Below, piece by piece: positions 34,583-42,585 of a DNA stretch of 64,000 nt. Both the position numbers and the translations under genes were made by a program. Each line of letters begins with the position of its first letter. Position 1 is the stretch's first letter. A model generated the notes under the pieces. The model saw only the letters and a program-made list of their open reading frames with translations, did no database searches and had not been told where the DNA came from. This DNA comes from JBFXAN01 sp050184225 (GTDB taxonomy: Bacteria; Chloroflexota; Dehalococcoidia; CAUJGQ01): positions 4,158-68,157 of the forward strand of contig JBFXAN010000009.1 of NCBI GenBank assembly GCA_050184225.1, in the 5' to 3' direction.

Positions 34583-34765
34583 ATGGCCGGCAAGTTTGAA
34601 GTCTATCGGGATGCGAAAAGCGAGTATCGCTGGCGGCTGAAGGCGACGAACGGCCAGACGATCGCCACGTCTGGCGAAGGCTACAGCAGCAGGCAAAGCT
34701 GCCTCAATGGGATCGAGTCGGTAAAGTCGAACGCGCCGGAGGCGGAAGTCGTCGAAAATAGCTGA
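34583..34765 (+). CDS. DUF1508 (YegP-like) small protein
   Basis: 60-aa single-repeat DUF1508 protein: MAGKFEVYRDAKSEYRWRLK, ATNGQTIATSGEGYSSRQSC, then LNGIESVKSNAPEAEVV. The fold is a small beta-beta-beta-alpha unit of unknown function, often with two repeats; here there is one. GGAGG six bases upstream favours the ATG at 34583 over 34580. It appears to be monocistronic. About 200 bp upstream contains only a degenerate intergenic region. Confidence 0.85.
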   Translation: MAGKFEVYRDAKSEYRWRLKATNGQTIATSGEGYSSRQSCLNGIESVKSNAPEAEVVENS

Positions 34766-34971
34766 CACTATCCTTGAAGAATCGCTTCGCGACAACAACG
34801 GCGTCGCGGCCGGCCCCGCATCAGCACCCACCAGCGAGCACCGCACACCCCGGCACAACCGAAGAACAAGGTCCGAAGCGCGGCGAATCGGCCCGTCCCA
34901 CCGTCAGCACGTGTCGTGGAGCCGGTTTCGCTCTACGCCTTTCGGCATCTGCGGCGATTGCACATGCCCTC

Positions 34972-35100
34972 GGAGCCGCCCTCCGGCCCGAGGGCGATGA
35001 TCCAGCCGGCGCGCGCCATCACCGCCTGGTGATGCCCGATCACGATCACCGACATGCCGCCAGTCGACCAGCCGGTCCAGCACCCCGAGCCGCTGCTCGT
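34972..35100 (-). pseudogene. UvrA C-terminal fragment (remnant 1)
   Basis: On the minus strand this stretch encodes MSVIVIGHHQAVMARAGWII, then ALGPEGG, matching the Walker B/H-loop region SVIVIEHHQAVMAHADWIID of the intact UvrA-like gene at 57592-59985. The conserved catalytic Glu is changed to Gly and the frame breaks on both sides. It is a decayed remnant. The remaining sequence of 34766-35243 holds nothing else recognisable. Confidence 0.7.
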
Positions 35101-35243
35101 CCCTCCGCCCGTCAAGGGCGCGCAGGTGCCGCTCGCGGACGGCCTCGTAGCGCGCACGTGGCACTTCACATTCGGCGACGGCATCCACCCGTCGATGCTA
35201 CTCCGCGGCTCAAGGGGGACCGGAATCAGTTACGTCCGGGGCA

Positions 35244-35274
35244 TTGACCTTGCAGTGACTGCAAGGTATAGGCT
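35244..35274 (+). promoter_or_regulatory. MerR-type operator/promoter
   Basis: TTGACC (35244-35249) serves as -35. A perfect dyad with 10-base arms and one central base (ACCTTGCAGT-G-ACTGCAAGGT, 35247-35267) fills the spacer. TATAGG (35267) or TAGGCT (35269-35274) serves as -10; the second gives the 19-bp spacer typical of MerR-controlled promoters. The coding start at 35281 follows almost directly, so the transcript would have a very short or no leader. This layout fits autoregulation by the encoded MerR domain. Confidence 0.75.
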
Positions 35275-35280
35275 TGCCGC

Positions 35281-36129
35281 ATGAACGTTTCTGATCTTGC
35301 GCGCAGTGCCGGTCTTTCGCCCTCCGGGGTGCGCTGGTACGAAGCGATTGGCGTGCTTCCCGCGGCGGCGCGGCGCCAAAACGGTTACCGCGAGTATTCG
35401 GCGCACGACCTTCGGCTTCTCCAACTGGTCGCCTCGCTCCGGCGCCTGGGGCTTCCGCCGGCGGAAGCCGGACGGCTTGCGCGCCTTTGCCTGGAACGCG
35501 GCCCATTGGATCGCGAGGTGCCGGCGGCCCTCGCCGATCATCGCCAGGCGATTGCCCGTCAGCGCCAGGAGCTGGACCGCCTCGAATGGGAGCTTCGCGA
35601 CCTCGAGGCGACCATTACCAGCACGCGGCCTCACGCTGACGACCGAGGAGCGGGCCAACCATCGCCGATCTCGGTTTTGTTCCTCTGCAACGGGAACTCG
35701 GGGCGCAGCCAGATGGCCGAGGCACTGCTCCGGCGGCATGGTGGTCCAGGGTTCGCGGCGTCTTCCGCCGGCATCAGCCCACGCGGCCTCAGCGATTTCG
35801 CCGTGCGGGTGCTCTCCGAGATTGGCATCGACTGGAGCGCCGCCCGGTCCAAGTCCGTCGAAGAGTTTGCCGGGCAGCGGTTCGATTACGTGGTGACACT
35901 CTCCGATGCTGCCCGTGAGCAATGCCCTGAATTGCCAGGCCCGCACAACTCGCTGCACTGGCGGATCGACGATCCGGCCGATGCTGATGGGGCTGACGCT
36001 GCTCGTCTGGAGGCGTACCGGCAGACGATTGGCGAGCTGACGCTACGACTTCGGCCGTTCATCGAACTGGCCGCCCAGACCGCCGGCATCGCGCCGCGGA
36101 ACTCAACGAAGGTGAAAGCTCATGGATAA
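35281..36129 (+). CDS. MerR regulator fused to an ArsC-like low-molecular-weight phosphatase
   Basis: 282-aa fusion. Residues 1-70 are a MerR winged-helix domain (MNVSDLARSAGLSPSGVRWY, then GYREYSAHDLRLLQLVASLR). Residues 80-112 are a coiled-coil dimerisation helix. Residues 128-265 are a low-molecular-weight phosphatase/arsenate reductase domain with the CX5R loop FLCNGNSGRSQMAEALL (Cys136, Arg142) and the acid loop HWRIDDPA (Asp230/231). The TLSDAAREQCPEL segment matches thioredoxin-linked ArsC but lacks the first relay cysteine, keeping only Cys214. It might sense and detoxify arsenate, or act as a phosphatase-coupled regulator. It has its own MerR operator and overlaps the next VOC gene by eight bases. 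Confidence 0.88.
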   Translation: MNVSDLARSAGLSPSGVRWYEAIGVLPAAARRQNGYREYSAHDLRLLQLVASLRRLGLPPAEAGRLARLCLERGPLDREVPAALADHRQAIARQRQELDRLEWELRDLEATITSTRPHADDRGAGQPSPISVLFLCNGNSGRSQMAEALLRRHGGPGFAASSAGISPRGLSDFAVRVLSEIGIDWSAARSKSVEEFAGQRFDYVVTLSDAAREQCPELPGPHNSLHWRIDDPADADGADAARLEAYRQTIGELTLRLRPFIELAAQTAGIAPRNSTKVKAHG

Positions 36130-36505
36130 CACCGTCCACGTCCGTTATATGGTCCGCGATGTCCCCGCGGCGGTCGCGTTCTACACAGCCAACCTCGGCT
36201 TCACGCCCGAAGGTCCCCAATCGCCGGCGTTCGCGGCAGTTCGCCGGGGCAACCTGCTCCTGATGCTCAGTGGCGCAGCGAGCTCCGCCGCTCGCCCGAT
36301 GCCGGACGGCCGGCAACCGGAGCCAGGCGGCTGGAACCGCATCCACCTGATCGTCGATGACGTCGAAGCTGAAGCAGCGAGGCTCCGCGCGGCCGGAGTG
36401 CCGTTCCGCAACGAAGTTATCCACGGGCCAGGCGGCGCCCAGACGGTGCTCGATGACCCTTCGGGAAACCCGGTCGAGCTCTTCCAGCCCGCCGGTACGT
36501 GGTAG
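36122..36505 (+). CDS. VOC-family (glyoxalase/bleomycin-resistance fold) protein
   Basis: 127-aa VOC protein: the first module has VRYMVRDVPAAVAFYTANLG, and the second has WNRIHLIVDDVEAEAARLRA ending in TVLDDPSGNPVELFQPAG. Glu in VELFQ and His in RIHLIV are likely metal ligands. No cysteines are present, so it is not an ArsI-type C-As lyase. It overlaps the MerR-ArsC gene by eight bases and is probably translated with it. Substrates in this family include methylglyoxal adducts, fosfomycin and bleomycin; none can be chosen here. Confidence 0.85.
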   Translation: MDNTVHVRYMVRDVPAAVAFYTANLGFTPEGPQSPAFAAVRRGNLLLMLSGAASSAARPMPDGRQPEPGGWNRIHLIVDDVEAEAARLRAAGVPFRNEVIHGPGGAQTVLDDPSGNPVELFQPAGTW

Positions 36506-36528
36506 GGTGCCGCGTCCGCCTCTCGAGG

Positions 36529-36728
36529 TGAGCCGATCCGACGACTCCGAGGTGCACGTCCGCCACCTGAGCTTTCGCACCGACGACGTCGACAGCGCAC
36601 ACGAGACGTTGGTCGAAGCGGGCTTGAAGGTCAGCGAGTCACCGCGCCGCCGCGACTTCGCCCGAATGTACACGTCGTTTCTCAAGGACTCGGGTGGCTT
36701 CGAAGTCCAGCTCGTCAAATGCGACTGA
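36529..36728 (+). pseudogene. half-length VOC-domain fragment
   Basis: A GTG-started frame encodes about 66 residues including VRHLSFRTDDVDSAHETLVE and FLKDSGGFEVQLVKCD. This is a single beta-alpha-beta-beta-beta module, half of a normal VOC protein. It lies just after the intact VOC gene. It is probably the truncated tail of a duplicated VOC gene rather than a functional protein, although single-module VOC dimers are conceivable. Confidence 0.55.
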
Positions 36729-36776
36729 GATGGACGAGCGAATCCTGGGTTCACTCAGTCACGTAGAGGTAACCCC

Positions 36777-37040
36777 ATGTTCGCGGACTACCGTGAGGAA
36801 CTGTTGCACGCCCGCTGCTCCGACCTCCGGGTTTTGGCCCGCGACATCAAGCAGCGGATGGAGTGGGAGCGGCTCTTCCAGATCGACCGCCGGGAATGTC
36901 CGCTGAGGACGGTGAAGGGAAGTCTGCAGATCGCTCGATGGCTGATCGCTCGAGTGCCGCGCTGCCGCACGCCGCGGCGATCGGGAAGCACTTCGGCTCT
37001 CCCCAGCAATCTGCTCCAAGGGAACCAAACGGAGGCCTGA
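36777..37040 (+). CDS. small hypothetical protein, possibly decayed at its C-terminus
   Basis: An ATG at 36778 (or the near frame start 36777-36779) is preceded by GAGGTAACCCC and opens a frame starting MFADYREELLHARCSDLRVL, then ARDIKQRMEWERLFQ. The first 40 residues look like a real helical small protein. The last 45 are Arg/Ser/Pro-rich and look like out-of-frame sequence, so the true gene may be shorter or broken. No family is recognised. Confidence 0.3.
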   Translation: MFADYREELLHARCSDLRVLARDIKQRMEWERLFQIDRRECPLRTVKGSLQIARWLIARVPRCRTPRRSGSTSALPSNLLQGNQTEA

Positions 37041-37042
37041 AG

Positions 37043-37230
37043 ATGCCAGTATCCGTTCGCTCCATCGTTGAGGACGTCGACACCGCAATTCCTTCCTCCA
37101 CCGAGATGCTCGACTTCAAGGTTGACAGCATCCGGGGCCGGGATTCGCCAGCCTCTCACGAGGTGATCTGCGCCTGCAACCCGTGGAGCTGTTCCAGTCC
37201 GCTTCGTCTCCTTCATCGCTCCACGGCTGT
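37043..37230 (+). pseudogene. decayed VOC-family gene
   Basis: It starts MPVSVRSIVEDVDTAIPSST, then EMLDFKVDS, a normal VOC opening with GGAGG-like GGAGGCCTGAAG upstream. It then jumps to the end of a VOC domain (PVELFQSASS near 37180) in a different frame. The middle of the gene is therefore missing and a frameshift separates the ends. The 3' part overlaps the region just before the rhodanese gene. Confidence 0.6.
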
Positions 37231-37309
37231 AGGTGGCGCTCGCGGAGACCAAGAACAGGCACGCCCGGACTGTCAGCGGCGGGCCTGCAGGAGAGAAACG
37301 AGGTGACCG

Positions 37310-38152
37310 ATGCTCACACCTATCGCCGAGCGCGCGTACGCGCGGCCCGAGCTTCTTGCCGAAACTGGTTGGCTCGCGGATCGGCTGGCGGACCCGCGCA
37401 TCCGCGTCGTCGATGCGCGAAGCGAGCGCGAGTACGGGGCGGGGCACATTGCCGGCGCCGTTCACCTCGATGGCTTTGGCAGCAGCATCCCCCGCGCCGA
37501 GAACGGCGACATGGGTTCGCCGGAGGAATTCGCCCACCTCGCCGGCGGCCTGGGGATCGACAACGCCACCACGGTCATCGTCTACGACACGCCGAGCCAG
37601 CGGATGGGGATGGTGGCGTGGACCTTCCTCTATTACGGGCATGCGGATATCCGCATCCTGGACGGTGGCATCGCGAAATGGCTCGCCGAGGGCCGGGCGC
37701 TCGATACACAGCGAGCAGCGTGGCCGACGGCCACCTACGTGGCGAGGCCGGTGGAAGCGGTCTCCTGCTCACTCGAGCAGGCGAAGGCCGGTGTGGGACG
37801 CGATGACTTCGTCTTCTGGGACACCCGCTCGGACGATGAATACGCCGGGAACGCGACCGCGGGCTTCGGCTCGGTCCCTCGCCCGGGGCACATCCCGGGG
37901 GCTGCCCATCTGGAGTGGACCGCGTTGCTCGACCCGGATAGCCGGACGCTCAAGCCGGCCGCAGAGCTACGGCAGTTGCTGGAGGCGCGGGGTATCACGC
38001 CGGACAAGCAGGTGGCCGGCTACTGCCAGGGCGGTGCCCGCGGAGCGCTTGGTGCGGTCGTGCTGCGGGTGCTCGGCTACGACCGGGCGCAGGCGTACGC
38101 GGGCTCCTTCCTGCAATGGTCGAACCAGCCGGACACGGTCGTGGAGCGCTAG
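37310..38152 (+). CDS. two-domain rhodanese-type sulfurtransferase
   Basis: 280-aa tandem rhodanese. The first, inactive domain has DPRIRVVDARSEREYGAGHI and VIVYDTPSQRMGMVAW with Asp in place of the catalytic Cys. The second domain has DDFVFWDTRSDDEYAG, GHIPGAAHLEW and the active-site loop AGYCQGGARGA with Cys239. The loop length fits thiosulfate or 3-mercaptopyruvate sulfurtransferases. It transfers sulfane sulfur to cyanide or thiol acceptors in the cytosol. An ACGAGGTGACCG ribosome binding site precedes the ATG. Confidence 0.9.
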   Translation: MLTPIAERAYARPELLAETGWLADRLADPRIRVVDARSEREYGAGHIAGAVHLDGFGSSIPRAENGDMGSPEEFAHLAGGLGIDNATTVIVYDTPSQRMGMVAWTFLYYGHADIRILDGGIAKWLAEGRALDTQRAAWPTATYVARPVEAVSCSLEQAKAGVGRDDFVFWDTRSDDEYAGNATAGFGSVPRPGHIPGAAHLEWTALLDPDSRTLKPAAELRQLLEARGITPDKQVAGYCQGGARGALGAVVLRVLGYDRAQAYAGSFLQWSNQPDTVVER

Positions 38153-38228
38153 CCTCGCGGCCCAGATGAAGGTGTCGCTCCGGTTGTGACCGCGTCGTTC
38201 CGCCTCAGAGCGAAGCACCAGTCGTGCG

Positions 38229-38666
38229 TCACGGCCGGGCGCGGAGGGCCGATTCGATCTGGCGGATGTGGTTGCGGAGGTGCCTGACATACTTGCCGAG
38301 GGCCAGGCGCACCTCCGCATCATCGCGGGTGAGCGAGTCGCGGAGCACGGCGTGGGCGGAGTCCCATTCGGCAAGGACTTCGTCCGCGGTTGGGGTCGCA
38401 TCGAACCGGAATGCGCTGAATCGCTTGTGCTTCCAGAGACCCGGCGGAGGATAGCCAAGTGGGCTGAAGGACACCCCGCCGGGCGTGAACCGGCCGAGGC
38501 CCTGCTCATTGAAGAGCAGGTGGCGCAGGTTCTCAATCACCGACCACTTTCCGTTCGCGGAATGGGAGAGGACGGCGGGATCCCTTCCGGCCAGGAGCGC
38601 CCGGAGGCGGTCATGGTCGGCATCCATCATTTCGAGCAGTTCCGTGGCAGTGCCCTCGGGAATCAT
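38229..38666 (-). CDS. DinB-like four-helix protein
   Basis: 145-aa protein of the DinB/YfiT family. Helix 1 is LLEMMDADHDRLRALLAG, and the conserved NGKWSVIENLRHLLFNEQGL supplies the first His ligand. The C-terminal KYVRHLRNHIRQIESALRAR supplies the others. Family members are metal-binding four-helix bundles, some acting as thiol-dependent transferases (bacillithiol or mycothiol-type) in detoxification. Start at 38666; the longer frame to 38777 is not supported by a ribosome binding site. Convergent with the sulfurtransferase gene. Confidence 0.8.
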   Translation of the reverse strand: MIPEGTATELLEMMDADHDRLRALLAGRDPAVLSHSANGKWSVIENLRHLLFNEQGLGRFTPGGVSFSPLGYPPPGLWKHKRFSAFRFDATPTADEVLAEWDSAHAVLRDSLTRDDAEVRLALGKYVRHLRNHIRQIESALRARP

Positions 38667-38804
38667 GCCGGACAGCGTACCAGATCCAGCGTCCGGCACT
38701 GACGGCGTGCGTCCCGCGGTGCGGGCGGGCGTCGGCGTAGGCCGCGAGGTGCGCGACGTCGGCAAGATGGAGGCCACCTCACCGTGCGCGACGCACCCCG
38801 ACGA

Positions 38805-40193
38805 CTATGTCGCCACGGTCCTCGCCTTCATCTCGCGCGGGCCGATGTTCTGATTATGGTGGAAGACGTTGTCGGGGTCGTACCTGGCTTTCACGCCCGC
38901 CAGCCGGTCGTAGACGGCGTCTCCGTACGCCTCGCGGACCCGGTCAGGCTCCTCGTCGGCGCCGAGGAAGTTGACATAGACGCCGTCGCGGAAGCGGTCG
39001 AGGGCGGCGAAGAAGCCCCTCGTCCAAGCGATGTCGTGGTCGCCGTAGTCTTCGCCCGGCTGCCATACGGCGTCGAGCGTGATCGCGTGCGACACCTGTC
39101 GGTTCCCGAACGCCGTGTCGCCTCCGGACACGCGGCTGACCGCGCCGCCCAGGTGGAACAGGGCCGCGTACGAGCGCGGCGACGAGGCCGCGAACGCGTG
39201 CTCGGCGATGACGTTGACGAGATCGTCGCTGAGCTCGGGCAGGTACGTGGACTTCCAGTAGTAGTTCCAACCGTGACGCACGGTGGAATCAATGCCGCTC
39301 TGGTGGTCCACGTACGGCGTCGGCGCAACCAGGTCGAGCAGGGGCGCCCCAAGGGCGCGCAACGGGCGGAGCACCGCCTCGGCCTCCTCGATCGGCCCGG
39401 CGTAGCAACTCGCCACGATCACCACCGGACGCCAGTGCAGATCCGCGGGGATGACCGGTAGCGGTGGCGCGGTGCCGAACCGCACCACCGTGCCGAGCTC
39501 GTCGGGGGCGTCGTGGACGAAGTCGCGGTAGAAGCGGAGGACCGTGTCGGTGTCGGCCGCGTCCCAGAGAATCGGCCCCGCCAGGACATCGGGTCCGAGG
39601 GGGTGGAGCCGGAAGTCGAACGAGGTGACCACGCCGAAGTTCCCGCCGCCTCCCCGCAGCGCCCAGAACAGGTCGGCATGCTCGTTTTCGGACACCCGCA
39701 ACATGTCGCCCGCTGCCGTAACGACGTGGGCGGCGAACAGGTTGTCGACCGTGAGGCCGTGCTTGCGCATCAGCCAGCCGATGCCGCCGCCGAGGGTGAG
39801 ACCGGCGACCCCCGTGTGACTGACGATGCCGCCGGTGGTTGCCAGACCGTGGACCTGCGTCTCGTGGTCGACATCGCCCCACAGCGCGCCACCCTGCACC
39901 CGGGCGGTGCGGCCGGCCGGGTCGACCCACACGGCCCGCATCTCCGAGAGGTCGATGACGATGCCGTCGTCGCATACGGCAGTGCCGGCCACATTGTGGC
40001 CGCCGCCTCGTACGGCGATCTCCAGGCCGTGGTCGCGTGCGAACCGCACAGCAGCCGCCACGTCGGCGGCGCCGCGGCAGCGGGCGATGAGTCGGGGGTG
40101 GCGGTCAATGGCGCCGTTCCATATGGCGCGGACGTCGTCGTAGCCGGCGTGGTCAGCGGTGATCAGCTGGCCCCGAAATCCGTTGATCTCCAT
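38805..40193 (-). CDS. FAD-binding (BBE-type) oxidoreductase
   Basis: 462-aa berberine-bridge-type flavoprotein. The FAD-binding domain has HPRLIARCRGAADVAAAVRF, VRGGGHNVAGTAVCDDG with the His used for one covalent FAD link, TTGGIVSHTGVAGLTLGGGI and FWALRGGGGNFGVVTSF. The C-terminal BBE segment is RVREAYGDAVYDRLAGVKAR, then YDPDNVFHHNQNI. The second covalent-link Cys is not seen, so linkage may be single. It oxidises alcohols, sugars or alkaloid-like compounds using oxygen. It is transcribed away from an HxlR regulator 145 bp upstream, a likely controller. Confidence 0.88.
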   Translation of the reverse strand: MEINGFRGQLITADHAGYDDVRAIWNGAIDRHPRLIARCRGAADVAAAVRFARDHGLEIAVRGGGHNVAGTAVCDDGIVIDLSEMRAVWVDPAGRTARVQGGALWGDVDHETQVHGLATTGGIVSHTGVAGLTLGGGIGWLMRKHGLTVDNLFAAHVVTAAGDMLRVSENEHADLFWALRGGGGNFGVVTSFDFRLHPLGPDVLAGPILWDAADTDTVLRFYRDFVHDAPDELGTVVRFGTAPPLPVIPADLHWRPVVIVASCYAGPIEEAEAVLRPLRALGAPLLDLVAPTPYVDHQSGIDSTVRHGWNYYWKSTYLPELSDDLVNVIAEHAFAASSPRSYAALFHLGGAVSRVSGGDTAFGNRQVSHAITLDAVWQPGEDYGDHDIAWTRGFFAALDRFRDGVYVNFLGADEEPDRVREAYGDAVYDRLAGVKARYDPDNVFHHNQNIGPREMKARTVAT

Positions 40194-40338
40194 CGCGGTT
40201 GCCTCCTCGCTGGGCTGGCCGGCCGCTTGGTAGCCGGCGTCGTCGGTGTTCGTGACTCGACCGTACGGCCGTGCTCCGCATCTGTGTAGTCTCAGATCTG
40301 GACTTCACAGACCGCAGTGTGTCCACGATGATGAGGTC

Positions 40339-41043
40339 ATGAGGACCTACGGCCAGTACTGCCCGATCGCCCGTGGCGCCGAGATCTTCGCCGAGCGCTG
40401 GACGCCGGTGATCATCCGCAACCTGTATCTGGGTTGCGCAAGCTTCGGTGAGATTCTGGAGGGCGCGCCCGGTCTTTCCCGCACGCTGCTCTCAGCGCGG
40501 CTCAAGCAGCTCGAACGCCTCAGCATCGTCGAGTCAGCCCCCAAATCCCAGGGGCGCGGGCGTCACTACCAGCTCACGCCCGCCGGTCATGACCTCTTCA
40601 AGGTCTGTGCGTCGCTCGGCGCGTGGGGCGCCCGCTGGCTCGAGATCGCTCCCGAACACCTCGATCCGTTTGTCGCTCTGTGGTCGATGTGCAACGCGCT
40701 ACGCCGGGAGCGGCTCCCCGATCGACGCGTCGTCATCCGTTTCGATTTCACCGGCCACCGGCGCAGCGAGCGGTTCTGGCTTCTGATCGAGCGCGGCGAA
40801 ACCGAGATCTGCAAGGAGTATCCCGGCCTCGACGAGGATCTCTATATCACGGCGGAAGCCGAAGCCTTCGTCAAATGGCACGCCGGCCAGCTCACCTGGG
40901 CGGCGGCCACCCGCGACCGCCGCATCGAGCTCGACGGCCCCGCGTGGCTCGTCCGCGCCTTCCCGACCTGGAACGCCCGCAGCATGTTCGCCGACATCAC
41001 GCCACGGCACCTGGCCCGCGGCCCCGAGGCTGTCGACCCATAG
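40339..41043 (+). CDS. HxlR-family transcriptional regulator with C-terminal extension
   Basis: 234-aa protein. Residues 1-100 are an HxlR winged helix: YGQYCPIARGAEIFAERWTP, VIIRNLYLGCASFGEIL, then LSRTLLSARLKQLERL. The conserved Cys8 could be redox- or aldehyde-sensing as in HypR and similar regulators. The remaining 130 residues (RRVVIRFDFTGHRRSERFWL, then ITAEAEAFVKWHAGQLTW) resemble an SCP2-like ligand domain found in a subgroup of HxlR proteins. It is divergent from the FAD oxidoreductase gene. Confidence 0.85.
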   Translation: MRTYGQYCPIARGAEIFAERWTPVIIRNLYLGCASFGEILEGAPGLSRTLLSARLKQLERLSIVESAPKSQGRGRHYQLTPAGHDLFKVCASLGAWGARWLEIAPEHLDPFVALWSMCNALRRERLPDRRVVIRFDFTGHRRSERFWLLIERGETEICKEYPGLDEDLYITAEAEAFVKWHAGQLTWAAATRDRRIELDGPAWLVRAFPTWNARSMFADITPRHLARGPEAVDP

Positions 41044-41224
41044 CGGGACGAGCGCCGGACGCGAAGAAGGATTACGGAGAGAGGTGAGGGAGGAGAGTCA
41101 AAGTGAGCAGATCACTGCGGGAGTGCCATGGAAAGCATGACTGAAGAACGCTCAAAGAGCGAGGCGCCCAGTCGTCGCTGACAGGGCCCATAGGTGAGTA
41201 GCTGTTGTGGAGGAGCAAGCGACA

Positions 41225-41704
41225 ATGGATTCGCGGCTTGACCGGATGGAAACCTGTGGCCGATGCGGTAGGAGCACGATGGGAGACTCCGTGCGTTGGG
41301 TTTCCGACGGGCATCAAGCGCTGCCTGTCGCATACCACAACGATTGTATGGCGGGAATCAGGCACGCGCGCGCGACAGAGTGTCGTCTGTCAGAACACGA
41401 GTATGAGCAAATCGCTCGGAAGGAGGCGGGCGGCGCGTATCAGTGGGTCAAGTTACGCTGTCGCGTGTGCGGGATGGGTAGCACCATGGAGCTCACCCGT
41501 ATCGCCCCCAAAACGTACCGACTGGACAAGACGGACTTCCCGGCAACGCACTCGGAAACCATTCCGCGGCACTTCCTCGCGTGGGCACACAGCAGGCATT
41601 CCGAGTTTGTCGCGCACATCCGGGCCACAGGGGTGACCGTGGTCGATGGGGACTCGACCACACTCGCCACGCCGATCAGCGTCCCCCTGTTTGACGGCCG
41701 CTAG
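41225..41704 (+). CDS. hypothetical protein with two putative zinc-binding Cys motifs
   Basis: 159-aa protein of unknown function. METCGRCGRSTMG carries a CxxC pair, AYHNDCMAG a following His/Cys, and VKLRCRVCGMGSTMELTR a second CxxC, so one or two zinc ribbons are likely. The C-terminal half (RHFLAWAHSRHSEFVAHIRA) is helical and His-rich. GGAGGAG ten bases before the ATG at 41225 supports this start over the GTG at 41207. It sits alone between a regulator and a HigBA module. Confidence 0.55.
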   Translation: MDSRLDRMETCGRCGRSTMGDSVRWVSDGHQALPVAYHNDCMAGIRHARATECRLSEHEYEQIARKEAGGAYQWVKLRCRVCGMGSTMELTRIAPKTYRLDKTDFPATHSETIPRHFLAWAHSRHSEFVAHIRATGVTVVDGDSTTLATPISVPLFDGR

Positions 41705-41963
41705 AATGGCAGCCAGCGGTCGTTTGTTGACAACGGTCAGAAGCTACCATGGAGTGCGATGGGGTGCCTCTGCCCCAGCCAGTCGAGTAGTGACTGGAGG
41801 GCAGCTAACAGGGACTGCCTGAACCAGCCGCGGCAGGTGAGCGCCAGAGCATGACCCACGGCCCAGCCCGCTGCCTCCACCTGGGCGCGTTTGGCGGTCT
41901 GCATGGCATCGTGCCGTCTTCTCCGAGCGTTCACGGAGTTGCACGGTGGAGTGTGAGTCGTGC

Positions 41964-42191
41964 TCATGCACTAAGATCGGGGACGTGTTCGTCCTCGTAC
42001 TTCTCGATCAGCGTGCCAATGACCTCCATCAGCGAGGCGAGGGGATGGTCTTCGTCCTCGCCAACGGTATCGATCAAGGCGTCGAGCACCGCGACGAGCC
42101 GGTCATAGTCGTCGTCGGAGCGTGGCACGAAGACGACCGGGGCGACCGATGCCCAGGCGCTGGTTGCCATCTCGAGTTCCCGTGCGACCAT
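41964..42191 (-). CDS. higA: HigA-like antitoxin
   Basis: 75-aa acidic protein: VVFVPRSDDDYDRLVAVLDA, LIDTVGEDEDHPLASLMEVI, then GTLIEKYEDEHVPDL. This matches the short HigA antitoxins, in which the VGEDEDHPLASL and YEDEHVP segments are well conserved. It lacks the full HTH domain of longer HigA proteins, at least in the visible frame. GGAAGGAG precedes the start at 42191, four bases after the toxin stop. The order toxin-then-antitoxin is normal for higBA. Confidence 0.8.
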   Translation of the reverse strand: MVARELEMATSAWASVAPVVFVPRSDDDYDRLVAVLDALIDTVGEDEDHPLASLMEVIGTLIEKYEDEHVPDLSA

Positions 42192-42195
42192 CCGC

Positions 42196-42483
42196 CTACT
42201 CCTTCCACCGGCCTTCGTCGTACTCAGCGTGCGTGAGCACGGCGCGGATGTAGACTCGTTGTCGGTTGTAGTGTACGGCCGCAATCAACCGAACCCGGTT
42301 GCCACTCACATTGAACACCGTAAGCTTCCCGACCTGATCGGCGCTTGGGAACACGACTCGGAGTTCAGCAAATGAGTGATAGGAGTGGGACTTCATGAGC
42401 CGATACCAACGCTCAAGCGCCGATGCGGCGTCGGCGTGTAGCGCCGCGAACTCATTGAGCCGTTTGCGGGTTATGACATGCAT
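42196..42483 (-). CDS. higB: HigB-type mRNA interferase toxin
   Basis: 95-aa protein: MHVITRKRLNEFAALHADAA, SALERWYRLMKSHSYHSFAE, LRVVFPSADQVGK, VFNVSGNRVRLIAAVHYNRQ, RVYIRAVLTHAEYDEGRW. This is a clear HigB of the RelE superfamily: the FNVSGNRVRLIA strand and the final VLTHAEYD are diagnostic. It would cleave mRNA on the ribosome until neutralised by HigA, encoded four bases downstream. Confidence 0.88.
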   Translation of the reverse strand: MHVITRKRLNEFAALHADAASALERWYRLMKSHSYHSFAELRVVFPSADQVGKLTVFNVSGNRVRLIAAVHYNRQRVYIRAVLTHAEYDEGRWKE

Positions 42484-42585
42484 CGTGCCCGCTGGTGGTC
42501 AGCCGTTCTTCGTCTTGCCTCGCCAGCAACTCGTCGTAGCGGCGACACCTCTCAGCGGGCGGGCCACGCTCGCGCGAGGTCGCCA

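Noticed and set aside
41737..41967. Small minus-strand frame overlapping the HigA stop by ATGA
   Set aside because: The overlap is suggestive of a third operon gene, but the 76-residue sequence has no recognisable pattern and no independent support beyond position.
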